Shown here in pieces: positions 50,001-53,500 of a stretch of 64,000 bases of DNA. The stretch is taken from the NCBI GenBank assembly GCA_903632075.3, contig CAHIKZ030004725.1, positions 562,001 to 626,000 of the forward strand, written 5' to 3'. The position numbers and the translations under genes were made by a program. Within the stretch, counting starts at the first letter, position 1; each line of letters begins with the position of its first letter. Source of the stretch: Acanthosepion pharaonis. Lineage: Eukaryota; Mollusca; Cephalopoda; Sepiida; Sepiidae. Below the pieces are notes generated by a model. That model was given only the letters and a program-made list of their open reading frames with translations. It had not been told where the DNA came from and searched no databases.

Positions 50001-51495
50001 TTAATTTCACAGTGAAAAATGTTAAATTTTAATGTCTATGTATTTATGAAGGACAGAAAAATCCAATATACTTTTTAAAAAAATACTTATGTTAAAGAAA
50101 AACATAAATTAATCATAAAAAATAATTTTATACTTAATGTTGTCATTCATTGTTGAAGGACAATAACAGAGAAAAATATTCAATTTATATGTGATATAAA
50201 CATTATACTTACTTCAGTATCTTAAATAATAAACTTAAGTTAATGCAAAGACAAAAAGTAAAAATTTCTTAAAAAAAAAAAAATTCTTAGTACAATTCCA
50301 GCAACAGACTTTTGTGTGTTAATTGTTTGATTCCAGTAATTGAAGATCTAAGCATGGTGTAGGGTTAAGGATTATAAGAAAATATATATTAGGTGAGTTA
50401 TCTCCCTTGGTCAACTGCATTCCCTAGTGATCATGTATAGTGTATTTGCTTGGTCAATACACCTTTTCAAACCAACCAATCACTAGCCAGAATATGTTGG
50501 CGCCAAGATCTGCAAGAGACAGGATGTAAAAATTGTCACTACTTCAATAACAACAGTTAGGACATGAGAGCTGTACTAATGAGTACGTAAAACATTCTAA
50601 ACAACACAAAGGACTTCAGTTAAGTGGACTTATGTTTCATTATATAATACATAGCCGCAAACAGAACAATTTGTTTGCAGCAAGAACTATTATTTCAAAC
50701 AATATTTGTATAAATGAATAATACTCCTTTAAACTTTCTATTTGTGTTCTGTGTTCTTCCTGAATTGATTATTATTTGCGGCTTAAATTGTCATATGATC
50801 GTCTTGGTATATATGGACCATTGCTAAAATGGTTAATTTCTTGTACCATTTCCGAAAGTATCCTGCTACAAGAGTTAAAGCAGACCAAAAATGGAATATC
50901 ATTGCTGTATCTGGGTTGGAACTGACCAATATTCCCTTTCTGGTCTTGATAAAATTATTTAGAGGTTCAAGTATCCAAAGAAGTGATTCCTAATAATGGC
51001 AACTATAATAAAAAACATTGATGCCATTATACAGGGTATGATGGTTAAATTGTCACCATTTTATATTTTTAATTTTGTGCATGCACATTGTTTTTATATT
51101 GTTGACTGCACAGTATAGTAGGGTCAATTGGGCACCATCTGTGAGAAAAACAGCACCATGATGCAATTCACTCTCCCAGAAATTTGGAAATGGCATGCTG
51201 TACTGCTTGACATTCATGCTGGAATTGACAACCATCATTATCATTTATCTATCTGCTCTCTCTCTCTCACACACACACACACACATATAAGTGAACATTG
51301 AAGTCAACACTTAGAGGCGACTGACTGTTTTATGCTAGATGCAATCATCAGGCCACGTGGCCTGATGATTGTATCTAGCATGAAACAGTCAATCGCCTCT
51401 AAGTGTTGACTTCAATGTTCACTTTTATATTTACACACACTATCTCTGACATTGAGTACTTGATCCCATAAATATAGCATAAGAGAATATTTCTT

Positions 51496-51533
<38 letters not shown>

Positions 51534-52903
51534 GCAGTGAGTGTTGCAAGAATTCATTTAAAGTTTTGTTAAATTCAACCATTTAATATTTTTTATTGCA
51601 TTTTTTTTCGATTTTCAAATAAGGTGTTGCACATTGGGAATCAAAATTGTGCATAAACTACAAATCATGTTTTCTTTTCTGTCCAAGTACTTTCAAACTT
51701 GTCATTATCAAGAACTAGATGTTACCAGTGTGTTAGACAAGATTCTGTTGCCTACATACTGACATTTTTAATTTTTGTGAATGCTAGAATTCAGATTATT
51801 TCAAATATAGGCATATTGTATGAGTGATGTCATGCATAAACTGTTACTTTGAAGAGGTCATTTCTTCCTTTAACTTCCCTAAACTTGTGTGTCGTATCTA
51901 TATCATGTGTAATACTATATGTTTTATGTATAATACTTGTTCTATTTTGAATGTGTTTTTATAGCTTGCTTGTTCAGAGTCTGGCAATGCTTTTGGCAGA
52001 AAACGTAGGGATTTGGTCAGCGTCAGTGGCAAACCCAATGGTTCTGAAAAACAGACTCTTTCAAAGACTTTGTATGTTCGTGAATTGAGCATTCAGAATA
52101 TGTCTGGTAAGTAATTGTCTTAAACTGTAAGCATAACAGATAGTCAAACATCAACTCTTTATCGATATAATTCTTTTTTAAAGGAAAAAAAAAAATAAAT
52201 AAAAAAAGCTCAAAAATTTATTTGGAATTTAATTATTAATAATTTTACAAGTACTTGAGTAATTGTTGAATTGGTAACGATCATGGCAAACTTAGAAATT
52301 CATTCCGAAACCCCCCCACCAAAAAAAACTGAGTGTCAAAAGGATGGTTTTCCCTTGACACCACTATTATTTTAACTACCTTCACTCCTTCAGCAATGTT
52401 TGTTTTAAAAGTGATGATTAGAATTGTATGAAAATCTAAACATATGAAAGTGAATTTATAAATTTTCTTTGATTGCCAACAAAAATAATAAACACTATTT
52501 ATTTATTCTTGAGCATTTTTTGTCCCTAGATCAACGAGTGCAACTCTTGCTTTAAACATGGCTTTATGCCATATTCCATTGGAGCAGGCATATAGATAAA
52601 TTACTCCAATTTGTACACTGAAAAATTTGAGAATCCAGCTGAATGTTTTTCTTACTCATTTTATTGGTTTATTTTTTTTTACCATTTGCAGCTCTCAAAG
52701 ACCCTGAAGATTGTCTCCAGAAGAGCGAGTTTGTGACACTTGTCACATGTATGGCAGCTGTTGTCATTATACTTTTGGTGTTGTGTGCTGTCCTCGTCTT
52801 CCTCGTCCGTCGTAAACGCATGGAGAAAGAAGAATTCAACAGTGACATACCCCAGAAACAAATTGGTATTGTCGACTTTAAGATTCCACGAGTGACTAAC
52901 TAA
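19013..52903 (+). CDS. EGF-ZP domain single-pass membrane protein, eight exons, 5' partial
   Basis: Joined exons: 19013-19144, 21299-21504, 25646-25794, 28483-28625, 39126-39207, 46875-47046, 51965-52106 and 52692-52903. All junctions are GT/AG and the phases match (1,1,0,2,1,2,0,1), giving 411 residues and a stop. Order: EGF-like domain (about residues 1-43), ZP-N with four cysteines, ZP-C with six cysteines, furin-type RKRR, a hydrophobic helix, then a basic stop-transfer RRKR and a 31-residue tail. ZP proteins are secreted or membrane precursors that polymerise into extracellular filaments or matrices after cleavage between the ZP domain and the membrane anchor; that role here is inferred from the family. 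No signal peptide or promoter was found, so the 5' end is missing. I cannot assign an orthologue. Confidence 0.9.
19310..19600 (-). mobile_element. RTE-like LINE ORF2 C-terminal fragment
   Basis: GATCACGGCTCTCCACAATT, TTTGTAGCTCTTAATAAA and CTTTCCAAACCATCTTTC are the reverse complement of the same 3' region seen at 14.3 and 29.5 kb. Decayed. Confidence 0.65.
20185..20470 (-). mobile_element. tRNA-headed SINE copy
   Basis: The reverse complement carries the body (CAAATACCCTTGGGAAACAC, CAATGGGTTAAACTG) and the 3' segment (CTTGGCTGGAAGCCAGTCTA, then CCTTGTGGTATACCATGTG). It aligns with 24560-24872 and 5695-5990. Confidence 0.7.
20471..20670. repeat. Interspersed repeat shared with 51033-51228, CpG-rich copy
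   Basis: Reads TTGCGCATGCGCGTTG, GGTATAGTAGGGTCAGTTGG, ATGACGCAATTCACTC and CTGTACTGCTTGGCATTCGC. Possibly a decayed DNA transposon end; class not determined. Confidence 0.7.
20695..21030. mobile_element. Fold-back element with ~40-bp inverted arms and tRNA-like core
   Basis: The left arm (ACAACGTTTCGGCCGTTGTA, CGCTCCGGCCTTCTTCAGG) is inverted at 20940-20985 (CCTGAAGAAGGCCGGAGCGT, ACAACGGCTGAAACGTTGT). Between them is a tRNA-like segment (GAGTGGAGAAACGCGTTAG, then GTGAGTTCAATACCC), resembling tRNA-Ser/Leu boxes, and an AT-balanced body. A tail ATGAAGACAATAGTCCGAAT follows. Confidence 0.8.
21031..21240. mobile_element. Second-type fold-back repeat
   Basis: Begins with a SINE-type tail (AAAGGTTGATAAGCTGTAAA), then GGTTGTATATCGATCCGAGT, CCGAACTGAACTCTTTATTT and AGATGAGGGCAATAGTTCGA. 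It shares blocks with 4.6 kb and 46.1 kb. Confidence 0.5.
21299..21504 (+). CDS. Exon 2: first half of ZP-N
   Basis: The exon starts after TTCTTACAG and ends at AAG before GTAACA (phase 1 in, phase 0 out). The reading begins VAVDC and holds ZP-N cysteines 1-3 (VDC, PNC, SGC). The SVKIAPFGQFTGKIFVKDF stretch and the following CSF segment match the opening strands of ZP-N domains, the module that drives polymerisation. The frame stays open upstream into the intron to an ATG at 21223, which would give a hydrophobic leader; see the findings. Confidence 0.9.
21555..21850 (+). mobile_element. tRNA-headed SINE copy
   Basis: TAGCGAGTTCGAATTCCGAT (B-box), TTTGCACAAATACTCTTG, CCAGCTATGGGTTAAATAG and GGTTAGAAACCAATTTAGAA follow in the family order. 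It lies just after the ZP exon 2 donor. Confidence 0.75.
21953..22745 (+). repeat. Tandem array of tRNA-like SINE units
   Basis: Five recognisable units begin near 21953, 22077, 22194, 22465 and 22607, at spacings of about 120-270 bp. Each has an A-box (TGGTGTAATGGTTAACAA), TGTCTCGCT, a B-box (GAGTTCGATCCTCACTGGGT in the best unit), then CGGCCTTGTGCCACATCTAA and TACGCTTAGAAAATCA. In the first unit GGGCAC pairs with GGGTGCTC-type ends as an acceptor stem. The same unit stands alone at 31945. Confidence 0.85.
22750..23340. other. No gene seen
   Basis: Begins with a SINE-tail-like AAGATTATCAGCTTGG. Parts such as GGTCAGCACATCCGCAGTGA look like decayed LINE 3' sequence. No coding signal. Confidence 0.45.
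23346..23452. repeat. 25-bp minisatellite, four units
   Basis: CAGTCTACGCACCGT or CAGTCCACGCACCGT with a CTCTCTCTTT spacer recurs at 23355, 23380, 23405 and 23430, an exact 25-bp period. Confidence 0.92.
23465..23650 (+). repeat. Interspersed repeat, family of the 51.3 kb palindrome
   Basis: CCTGAAGATTGCGTTCAATC, CATGAAACAGGCTGTTG and TTGACCTCAGTGTCCACTTC match 32890, 45530 and the right arm of 51289-51424. Confidence 0.7.
23779..23832. repeat. (TA)n microsatellite
   Basis: About 26 TA units at the 3' boundary of the adjoining LINE fragment. Confidence 0.97.
23833..24434 (-). mobile_element. jockey/CR1-like LINE ORF2 C-terminal fragment
   Basis: The minus strand encodes ILHIYKFIIHPCLECCCHVW, LQLLHKIREES, SLPLCLFDKYFRDNC, PRLFEFKRNTRLASKSHQ and FFSHTWNSLPAACFPANFNR, ending FKCNVNRYL. 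This is the classic C-terminal block of non-LTR polymerases. It is bounded by (TA)n on both sides and lacks the palm domain, so it is dead. Confidence 0.88.
24434..24473. repeat. (TA)n microsatellite
   Basis: About 20 TA units at the other edge of the LINE fragment. Confidence 0.97.
24560..24872 (-). mobile_element. tRNA-headed SINE copy, well preserved
   Basis: The reverse complement starts GATGGAGTAATGGATAGCGG (A-box) and GAGTTCGAATTCCACTCG (B-box), then the body with ACTCTTGGGAAAGG, CTCCCTCCAGCTATGAGTAA and GGATGGCAAATAGTTTAGGA, ending in a 3' part also found at 20.2 kb. Confidence 0.82.
24873..24916. repeat. (TA)n microsatellite
   Basis: About 21 TA units between the SINE and a perfect inverted repeat. 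Confidence 0.96.
24917..24988 (-). repeat. Perfect 20-bp inverted repeat enclosing a hammerhead-like core
   Basis: AGAGCCAGACAAACCTACCA (24917-24936) is exactly inverted at 24969-24988. In the 32-nt loop the minus strand reads CTGATGA (24961-24955), TCCGCTTAGGT and GAAA (24943-24940). Confidence 0.8.
25245..25281. repeat. (TA)n microsatellite
   Basis: About 18 TA units adjoining the palindrome. Confidence 0.95.
25284..25424. repeat. Imperfect palindrome, ~70-bp arms
   Basis: GCTCAAACACTAATATTCCA on the left is inverted as TGGAATATTAGTGTTTGAGC on the right; inner parts (AATTTATTACATTG / CAATGTAATAAATT, GATCC..ATTCATC) also pair with a few mismatches. Confidence 0.85.
25486..25529. repeat. 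(TA)n microsatellite
   Basis: About 22 TA units, 116 bp before ZP exon 3. Confidence 0.97.
25646..25794 (+). CDS. Exon 3: second half of ZP-N
   Basis: The exon starts after a long T tract ending TTTTAG and ends before GTAAGT (phase 0 in, phase 2 out). It encodes the strand KREIVVLYNQDI and the fourth ZP-N cysteine in HTISCQHN, the usual end of the ZP-N disulfide set. The polypyrimidine tract, donor and frame all agree. The downstream intron begins at once with a repeated element and a nested retrotransposon piece (25.83-26.89 kb). Confidence 0.9.
25828..26885 (+). mobile_element. Unclassified 'GATAAACTACAT' element with nested LINE
   Basis: Head GACGATAAACTACATCCGCG with GAGGAGCGTGAAACCACGTC, CCACCCTGACCCGGGGTGGT, then CTATGGGCAAACAGTTAAC. 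A zone of repeated ATTACCAGCAATA-like units follows, and the tail GGCATTAAATAACCCATTGA, GGTTGATATGCCGTAAAAC. The repeated zone is split by a LINE piece at 26155-26640. Other copies lie at 30.7, 33.4, 49.7 and 55.0 kb. Confidence 0.75.
26155..26645 (-). mobile_element. jockey/CR1-like LINE ORF2 C-terminal fragment, nested
   Basis: The minus strand encodes EYCCHIWSGAPSVCLGVLDR, LQRRIYNIIGPSLASRLQSL, SHRRAVASLCLFYKYFHGNC and RLHEFKRPTRLASRSHPFTV in one open frame of 140 codons. Its 3' end is the CACCCCAAGCAAGGCGGG boundary. It sits inside the unclassified element above, so it inserted later. Confidence 0.9.
27200..27298 (-). mobile_element. SINE body fragment
   Basis: GGTTGCCAACCAAGGCTCCA, CCCTGCTATTTAATACATAG and CTGGTGGAGAAGAG are the reverse complement of the tRNA-headed SINE body. 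Confidence 0.65.
27299..27345. repeat. (TA)n microsatellite
   Basis: About 23 TA units; the last TA serves as target of the adjoining MITE. Confidence 0.96.
27346..27481. mobile_element. pogo/Tigger-like MITE, ~136 bp
   Basis: Starts CAGTGTAACCCGGATATAAG and ends with the inverse (CTTATATCCGGGTCTCACTA), lying between TA repeats as expected of a TA-targeting element. An inner CTCTTATATCCGGGTTTGG makes a third copy of the end motif. Confidence 0.85.
27482..27512. repeat. (TA)n microsatellite
   Basis: About 14 TA units, followed by a short (CA)n. Confidence 0.95.
27540..28010 (-). pseudogene. LINE fragment with restriction-like endonuclease (R2/NeSL-type)
   Basis: The minus strand from 28010 down to 27707 encodes GGYCVWPDLVLIHSE, LLLGETTVALAEGTEVAHEN, LLRYEELVTKVRGKG, then LVPFEVCCRGFPATSLKRFL. 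This matches the C-terminal PD-(D/E)XK-type domain of restriction-like-endonuclease LINEs, whose relatives read RPDLV, ELTVPWE, EEAHERKxxKY and PVEVGCRGF. The PDLV is at 27986-28000. The polymerase part is absent, so it is a dead 5'-truncated copy. 27540-27700 may be its 3' UTR. Confidence 0.75.
28020..28345. mobile_element. Fold-back repeat copy
   Basis: GATAACTGATAACTGAGATC, ATAGCACGTGGAACTAGAAC, the right arm CCGAAGAAGGCCGGAGCGTA, CAGCGGCCGAAAAGTTGTAA and tail ATAATACCTCATCTCAGAAA. An inner inverted pair ATGGATGTCAGTTATCTCCT / GGAGATAACTG-type sequence begins at 28029. The left arm is missing. Confidence 0.7.
28483..28625 (+). CDS. Exon 4: ZP linker and start of ZP-C
   Basis: The exon starts after TTTTCCAG and ends before GTCAGT (phase 2 in, phase 1 out). 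Joined to exon 3 the junction codon is Asp. It holds the ZP-N/ZP-C linker (rich in T, N and K, with one NLT glycosylation sequon) and the first ZP-C strands, including GDKVQLTFIL. In ZP proteins the linker sets filament flexibility. There are no cysteines in this exon, as expected for this part of the domain. Confidence 0.9.
28857..29335. repeat. GC-rich, hairpin-rich tandem repeat, 239-bp period
   Basis: GTCCGGCATCGACTGACGAT (28857) recurs as GTCCGACATCGACTGACGAT (29096). Each unit contains GAACCCGTATAAACGGGTTC (8-bp stem), GACTGA/TCAGTC, a CGCCxTTCGGCG block and a GCCCGAAGGCAG block; the second ends with CAGTCGGTCG-acat-CGACCGACTG. It has about 55-60 percent GC in a strongly AT-rich setting. 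A divergent third piece lies near 30180-30290. Confidence 0.85.
29455..29960 (-). mobile_element. RTE-like LINE with internal deletion
   Basis: The minus strand joins an N-terminal RT segment (NKVAGPDGIVIGD, 29900-29850) directly to the C-terminal segment (EVEFYRRMPRKPGTEHVSND, KVLE, then LKFLGHIMRKEGLENVMLTG, ESRRDRGRQRTIYLASL) at about 29830. In intact relatives the palm domain lies between them, so about a kilobase is missing. It ends at the shared GATCATGGC boundary. Confidence 0.82.
30120..30320. repeat. Divergent GC-rich unit related to 28857-29335
   Basis: GAGACTCTGCCCTTCGGCAT and TGCCCGAAGGCAGAGTTCGA match the end of the 239-bp unit, and the flanks are new. Confidence 0.6.
30655..30685. 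repeat. (AAT)n microsatellite
   Basis: About eight ATA/AAT units. Confidence 0.9.
30695..31110 (+). mobile_element. 'GATAAACTACAT' element copy
   Basis: GACGATAAACTACATCCGGC, TTTGAGGAGCGTAAAACC, AACTATGGGCAAATAGTGAC, then repeats of TACCAGCAATA with TTTTTATA, ending near GAAGCTGATATGCTGCTAAA. Confidence 0.75.
31255..31345 (+). other. tRNA-like segment
   Basis: CTGGTTCGAGTCTCGCC is a good B-box and GGTAAATTAGCTAGCC could be a D-arm, but I cannot draw a clean cloverleaf. Either a decayed tRNA or a SINE head. Confidence 0.3.
31929..32088 (+). mobile_element. Short tRNA-derived SINE with perfect 16-bp target duplication
   Basis: CATATGATAACCAACA at 31929-31944 recurs exactly at 32073-32088. 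The 128-bp body between has acceptor-like ends GGCACC/GGGTGCC, A-box GGTGTAATGATTAGCA, B-box GAGTTCGATCTTTACT, then TTTCGGCCTTGTGCCACATC. It is the single-unit form of the array at 21953-22745 and ends without a poly(A) tail. The perfect duplication points to a fairly recent insertion. Confidence 0.92.
32090..32848. other. No gene seen
   Basis: AT-rich; short open frames on both strands have no recognisable domain. Confidence 0.5.
32850..32891. repeat. (TA)n microsatellite
   Basis: About 20 TA units at a repeat junction. Confidence 0.96.
32892..33016 (+). repeat. Interspersed repeat, family of the 51.3 kb palindrome
   Basis: CCTGACGATTGCGTTTAGCA, TTGGGTGTTGACACCAATGT and CCCTGATATTGAGCACTTTA match 23465 and 45530. 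Confidence 0.75.
33030..33275 (+). mobile_element. Tail part of a 'GATAAACTACAT' element
   Basis: ACCAGCAATACATTT units and the tail GTCGGCATTGAATAACCCAT, TGAGGTTGGGATGTCGTAAA. The head is absent. Confidence 0.65.
33390..33560 (+). mobile_element. Head part of a 'GATAAACTACAT' element
   Basis: ATGACGATAAACTACATTCG, TTTGAGGAGCGTGAAACTAC, CTGACGTGAGGTGATAGCAC and GGGCAAATAATGAGC. The tail is missing. Confidence 0.7.
33900..34370. repeat. Possible small repeat with inverted ends
   Basis: CAATGTCCATAATCAGTGGC, then CGATTCT at the left and AGAATCGCCATTGTCCATAA at the right; CCCCCCCCACTTT tracts lie near both ends (34005 and 34330). This suggests a roughly 430-bp element with imperfect inverted ends. 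Class unknown. Confidence 0.4.
34515..34975. mobile_element. Fold-back element with the longest inverted arms (~100-130 bp)
   Basis: The left arm 34525-34663 (ATATTTCTGAGATGAGGTAT, GGACTATTGTCCTCATCTTT, then CGTTTCGGCCGTTGTACGAT) is inverted on the right at about 34865-34960 (GAAGGCCGGAGCGTACAATG, GATGAGGACAATAGTCCGAA). The core carries the tRNA-like GTGGATAAAGGCGTTGGTTA and GTGAGTTCAATACCCAG, and the same body as the 20.7 kb copy. Confidence 0.85.
35023..35075. repeat. (TA)n microsatellite
   Basis: About 26 TA units, followed by a run of A. Confidence 0.97.
35690..36655. other. CpG-rich unclassified block, possibly retroelement LTR
   Basis: Moderate GC with many CpGs, no open frame of note and no known domain. 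The AATAATAATAATAATAAAAC and GTTGAATACAAGAGTGTGTT stretches resemble the transcript-end region of an LTR read on the minus strand. I found no TG..CA ends or target duplication, so this stays a guess. Confidence 0.25.
37380..37800 (-). mobile_element. RTE-like LINE, N-terminal reverse transcriptase fragment
   Basis: The minus strand encodes AGPDEIVIEMLTE, DNLGIKKVNKMINEI, then LSRAIFIVLPK. Intact relatives read AGPDGIVIEML, FGIDKVTEIINEIY and DLSRSIFIALPKK. Stops interrupt the frame. Confidence 0.78.
37840..38175. mobile_element. Fold-back element, diverged type
   Basis: Left arm TACGTTTCGGCCAAATACCT, CCGGGCCATCTTCAGGTGTC; right arm GACACCTGAAGATGGCCAGA, ATGTACTTAACCGAAATGTT. The core has GGAATTGAACTCATGAC, a tRNA-like B-box read on the minus strand. 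Confidence 0.75.
38180..39110. other. No gene seen before exon 5
   Basis: AT-rich intron sequence with a G run at 38278-38286; no recognised repeat. Confidence 0.55.
39126..39207 (+). CDS. Exon 5: ZP-C strand with cysteine 5
   Basis: This small exon follows TTATTTCAG and ends before GTAACC (phase 1 in, phase 2 out), after an intron of 10.5 kb. It encodes FSDFHVSDCEAFEAGGG and leads into KLIEN, which joins exon 6 as IENSC. That matches the conserved ZP-C pattern in which an acidic/aliphatic strand precedes a Cys. It was found by phase and homology rather than as a long open frame, because it is only 82 nt. Confidence 0.85.
39487..39760 (+). mobile_element. tRNA-headed SINE copy
   Basis: GTGTGGGTAGTGTAATGGTT (A-box), GAGTTTAAATTCTGG (B-box), CAAATATCCTTGGGAAAT, CAGCTATAAGTTAAATAGG, then a short (AC)n at 39760. 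CpGs of the family are mostly lost. Confidence 0.78.
40365..41260 (+). mobile_element. RTE-like LINE: RT palm to C-terminus, with internal duplication
   Basis: The + strand encodes GFIIGGHNFSNIRYADDTVL with the catalytic YADD at 40429-40440, then KLQKHLQKLVKESEKKGL. Downstream frames carry VQQFKYLGSVLTEDK and, at 41040-41110, LKFLGHIMRK-like and ENLIITG-like segments. A stretch of 70-95 bp (40751-40845) is repeated at 40857-40925 (ATGTAATATCAGTTCTCCTA, ATGAAGAAGAGACTTGAAGC). Stops make it inactive. Confidence 0.85.
41290..42085. other. No gene seen
   Basis: AT-rich intron sequence; the open frames here show no domain. Confidence 0.5.
42088..42475 (+). mobile_element. 5S rRNA/tRNA composite SINE, CpG-depleted copy
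   Basis: AAAGTTAACCAATGTCAAAC, GATGGGTGACTGCTTGGGAA and TACCAGGTGCTATATGC (5S part), then GTGGTGTAATGGATAATGGC, GAGTTCTAATTCCAGTTGGG, the body, a T tract, and tail TTTAAATAACCTGCAGAG, GGATGAGCTGTAGAAAAC. Confidence 0.85.
43215..43590 (+). mobile_element. 5S rRNA/tRNA composite SINE, CpG-depleted copy
   Basis: 5S part 43219-43335 (GGCTTACAGTCATATCACAT, TGAAACTTCACTTCTC, CTGGGTGACCATTTGGGAAT), then the tRNA part, body and tail TTTAAATAACCTGCAAAGTG, TTGATAAACTGTAAAA. Confidence 0.85.
44195..44885 (-). mobile_element. jockey/CR1-like LINE ORF2 C-terminal fragment
   Basis: The minus strand encodes LQLHEFRHATRLASRSHHFS, then FFSCTPHLRNSTNFLLSCHL; upstream pieces (GGCAGCAATATTCAACGCAT, then GACAGAGGGAAGCCATGTCA) follow the family order. 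Its 3' end is CACCCCAAGCAAGGTG. Confidence 0.82.
44918..44948. repeat. Perfect 31-bp palindrome
   Basis: GGTAACATCTAGAAA and its exact inverse TTTCTAGATGTTACC around a single central A at 44933. Confidence 0.95.
44990..45500. repeat. A-rich low complexity (AAATAAAT-type)
   Basis: Many degenerate AAATAAATAAA and AATAAAAAT runs; no gene. Confidence 0.8.
45530..45665 (+). repeat. Interspersed repeat, family of the 51.3 kb palindrome
   Basis: GCTGAAGATTGCATCTAGCA, TGAAACAGCCTGTTGCC, GTGTTGACTTCAATGTTCAC and CTGATATTGAGAACTTTATC. Confidence 0.8.
46080..46305. mobile_element. Second-type fold-back repeat, CpG-depleted
   Basis: CACAACATTTCAGATGGAAC, TTTTCATCAGATGATTGTTG, CAAACTGAACTCTTTATTTA and AAATAAAGGGCTCCGTTC match blocks at 4.6 and 21.1 kb. 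The minus strand has CTGATGA (46116-46110) and GAAA (46091-46088). Confidence 0.6.
46875..47046 (+). CDS. Exon 6: ZP-C core
   Basis: The exon follows ATTTTAAAG and ends at GAT before GTAAGT (phase 2 in, phase 0 out). The reading SCVNKNAFSVIAGD through AFRFVKSPAVSFRCNVIGC matches the ZP-C core, with cysteines SC, RC, GC and TC. The phrase AFRF, followed by a strand and the C-x4-C pair, is a good ZP-C signature. CpG-containing codons are kept here although the surrounding introns are CpG-poor. Confidence 0.92.
47140..47520 (+). mobile_element. RTE-like LINE, reverse transcriptase palm fragment
   Basis: The + strand reads KTFQKVRHENLFELLGKLDL, ICNIYKHL-like, IRTMVRQGGIFSLDLFNPYS, KMILKEVEGLPGFTI and TRYVDDTD, with YVDD at 47444-47455. 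Relatives read KAFDKVRHE, VRQGCxxSPDLFNLYSE and YADDT. It starts 93 nt after the donor of ZP exon 6. Confidence 0.88.
47690..47865 (+). mobile_element. Fragment of a second LINE family
   Basis: VDGEKRLEGGDKFTYLGSFL, then CSLDDGVISHVIKK, matches the DKFTYLGSTLSxxxSLDDEV block after the RT palm in a different non-LTR family from its neighbour. Confidence 0.7.
47950..48215 (+). repeat. Interspersed repeat shared with 11214-11460
   Basis: GGAAAGATAATAGTTAATCC, TTAAGATTGTAGTGATTGGG and CAATGGAATAAGAAGGTAAT. CpG-depleted relative to the other copy. Confidence 0.65.
48220..49660. other. No gene seen
   Basis: Extremely AT-rich intron sequence between 48950 and 49650; no recognised feature. Confidence 0.55.
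49665..50005 (+). mobile_element. 'GATAAACTACAT' element, complete, CpG-depleted copy
   Basis: GATGATAAACTATGTCCAAC, GGCCTCTGATCAGGATG, CCACCCTGACCTGGGGTGGT, CAGCTATGGGTAAATAGTTA, two ACCAGCAATA units, then GGCATTAAATAACCCATTGA, GGTTGATATGCTGTAAACC and an (AACC)-like end. About 335 bp with head, body and tail all present. Confidence 0.85.
51033..51228. repeat. Interspersed repeat shared with 20471-20670, CpG-free copy
   Basis: TTGTGCATGCACATTG, AGTATAGTAGGGTCAATTGG, ATGATGCAATTCACTC and CTGTACTGCTTGACATTCAT. Confidence 0.75.
51289..51424. repeat. Near-perfect 136-bp palindrome
   Basis: Arms 51289-51356 and 51357-51424 differ at only 3 of 68 positions and meet with no spacer at GGCCAC/GTGGCC. 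It is made of two opposed copies of the repeat at 45530. Confidence 0.97.
51499..51528. repeat. (TA)n microsatellite
   Basis: About 15 TA units. Confidence 0.95.
51965..52106 (+). CDS. Exon 7: end of ZP-C and furin-type cleavage site
   Basis: The exon follows TTTTTATAG and ends before GTAAGT (phase 0 in, phase 1 out). It carries the last ZP-C cysteine (LACSE), then GRKRRDL, a consensus furin motif where ZP precursors are normally cut. The segment after it, LSKTLYVRELSIQN, is moderately hydrophobic and sits where the external hydrophobic patch of ZP precursors lies; that assignment is inference. One NGS and one NMS sequon are present. Confidence 0.9.
52692..52903 (+). CDS. Exon 8: transmembrane helix, cytoplasmic tail and stop
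   Basis: The exon follows CATTTGCAG (phase 1 in) and ends with TAA. It encodes a short extracellular stem with one Cys, then about 23 hydrophobic residues from VTLVTCMAAVVIILLVLCAV onward, the stop-transfer RRKR, and a tail ending FKIPRVTN. The Lys/Glu-rich tail has no domain I recognise. An alternative start at 52643 in the intron is possible in principle but is not needed. Confidence 0.92.
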
Positions 52904-53247
52904 AGATAGATATCTATTTTTTTAATGTATTCCATTAAGGAAGAAAAAAAAGCTGTTAATTTCATTGAACTTAACCACTTTCTTTTTTTATTTTCTACTA
53001 ATTCTAATTTCTTTCCTATTAGCATTCAAAATTTTTTTTTTTTAACTATAGTTTTTTTTTCTTTCAACTCACAGGCTAGTAGGGAATAGAAATTGTTCCT
53101 TTATGTGAAACCTTTATCGTTGTGCGCATGTGGCATAAGGCCTTATACAGTACACGACTCTCCACCACTCATGAGACTACATCAATATTAATAGAATGAA
53201 AACATTTTTTTGCTAAAAACTAATCCTTGTAAATAATTTTTTTCTAA

Positions 53248-53253
53248 AATAAA
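53248..53253 (+). terminator. Candidate polyadenylation signal of the ZP gene
   Basis: AATAAA about 345 nt after the stop, followed by a T-rich stretch. The sequence is so AT-rich that chance hexamers are common, and the real 3' end may be much further on. Confidence 0.3.
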
Positions 53254-53440
53254 TTTTTTTCCTTTCTGAAAAATTTCAGTTTTATCTCACTAACATATTT
53301 TTATTAAAAAAAAAAAACAAAACAAAAAGAATACTTTTCTTTACAGATATAATAGAATGCAGAGGAAAAACCATAAAATCTGGAATAATTACAGGATTTT
53401 ATTTAAGAGCACTAAGAATCTGCAGCCCCCAATATTTACC

Positions 53441-53442
<2 letters not shown>

Positions 53443-53496
<54 letters not shown>
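53443..53496. repeat. (TA)n microsatellite
   Basis: About 27 TA units, 540 bp after the stop of the ZP gene. Confidence 0.97.

Positions 53497-53499
<3 letters not shown>

Positions 53500-53500
<1 letters not shown>

Noticed and set aside
52643..52690. Alternative start giving a leader for exon 8
   Set aside because: The open stretch is the intron polypyrimidine tract before a good CAG acceptor in the right phase.
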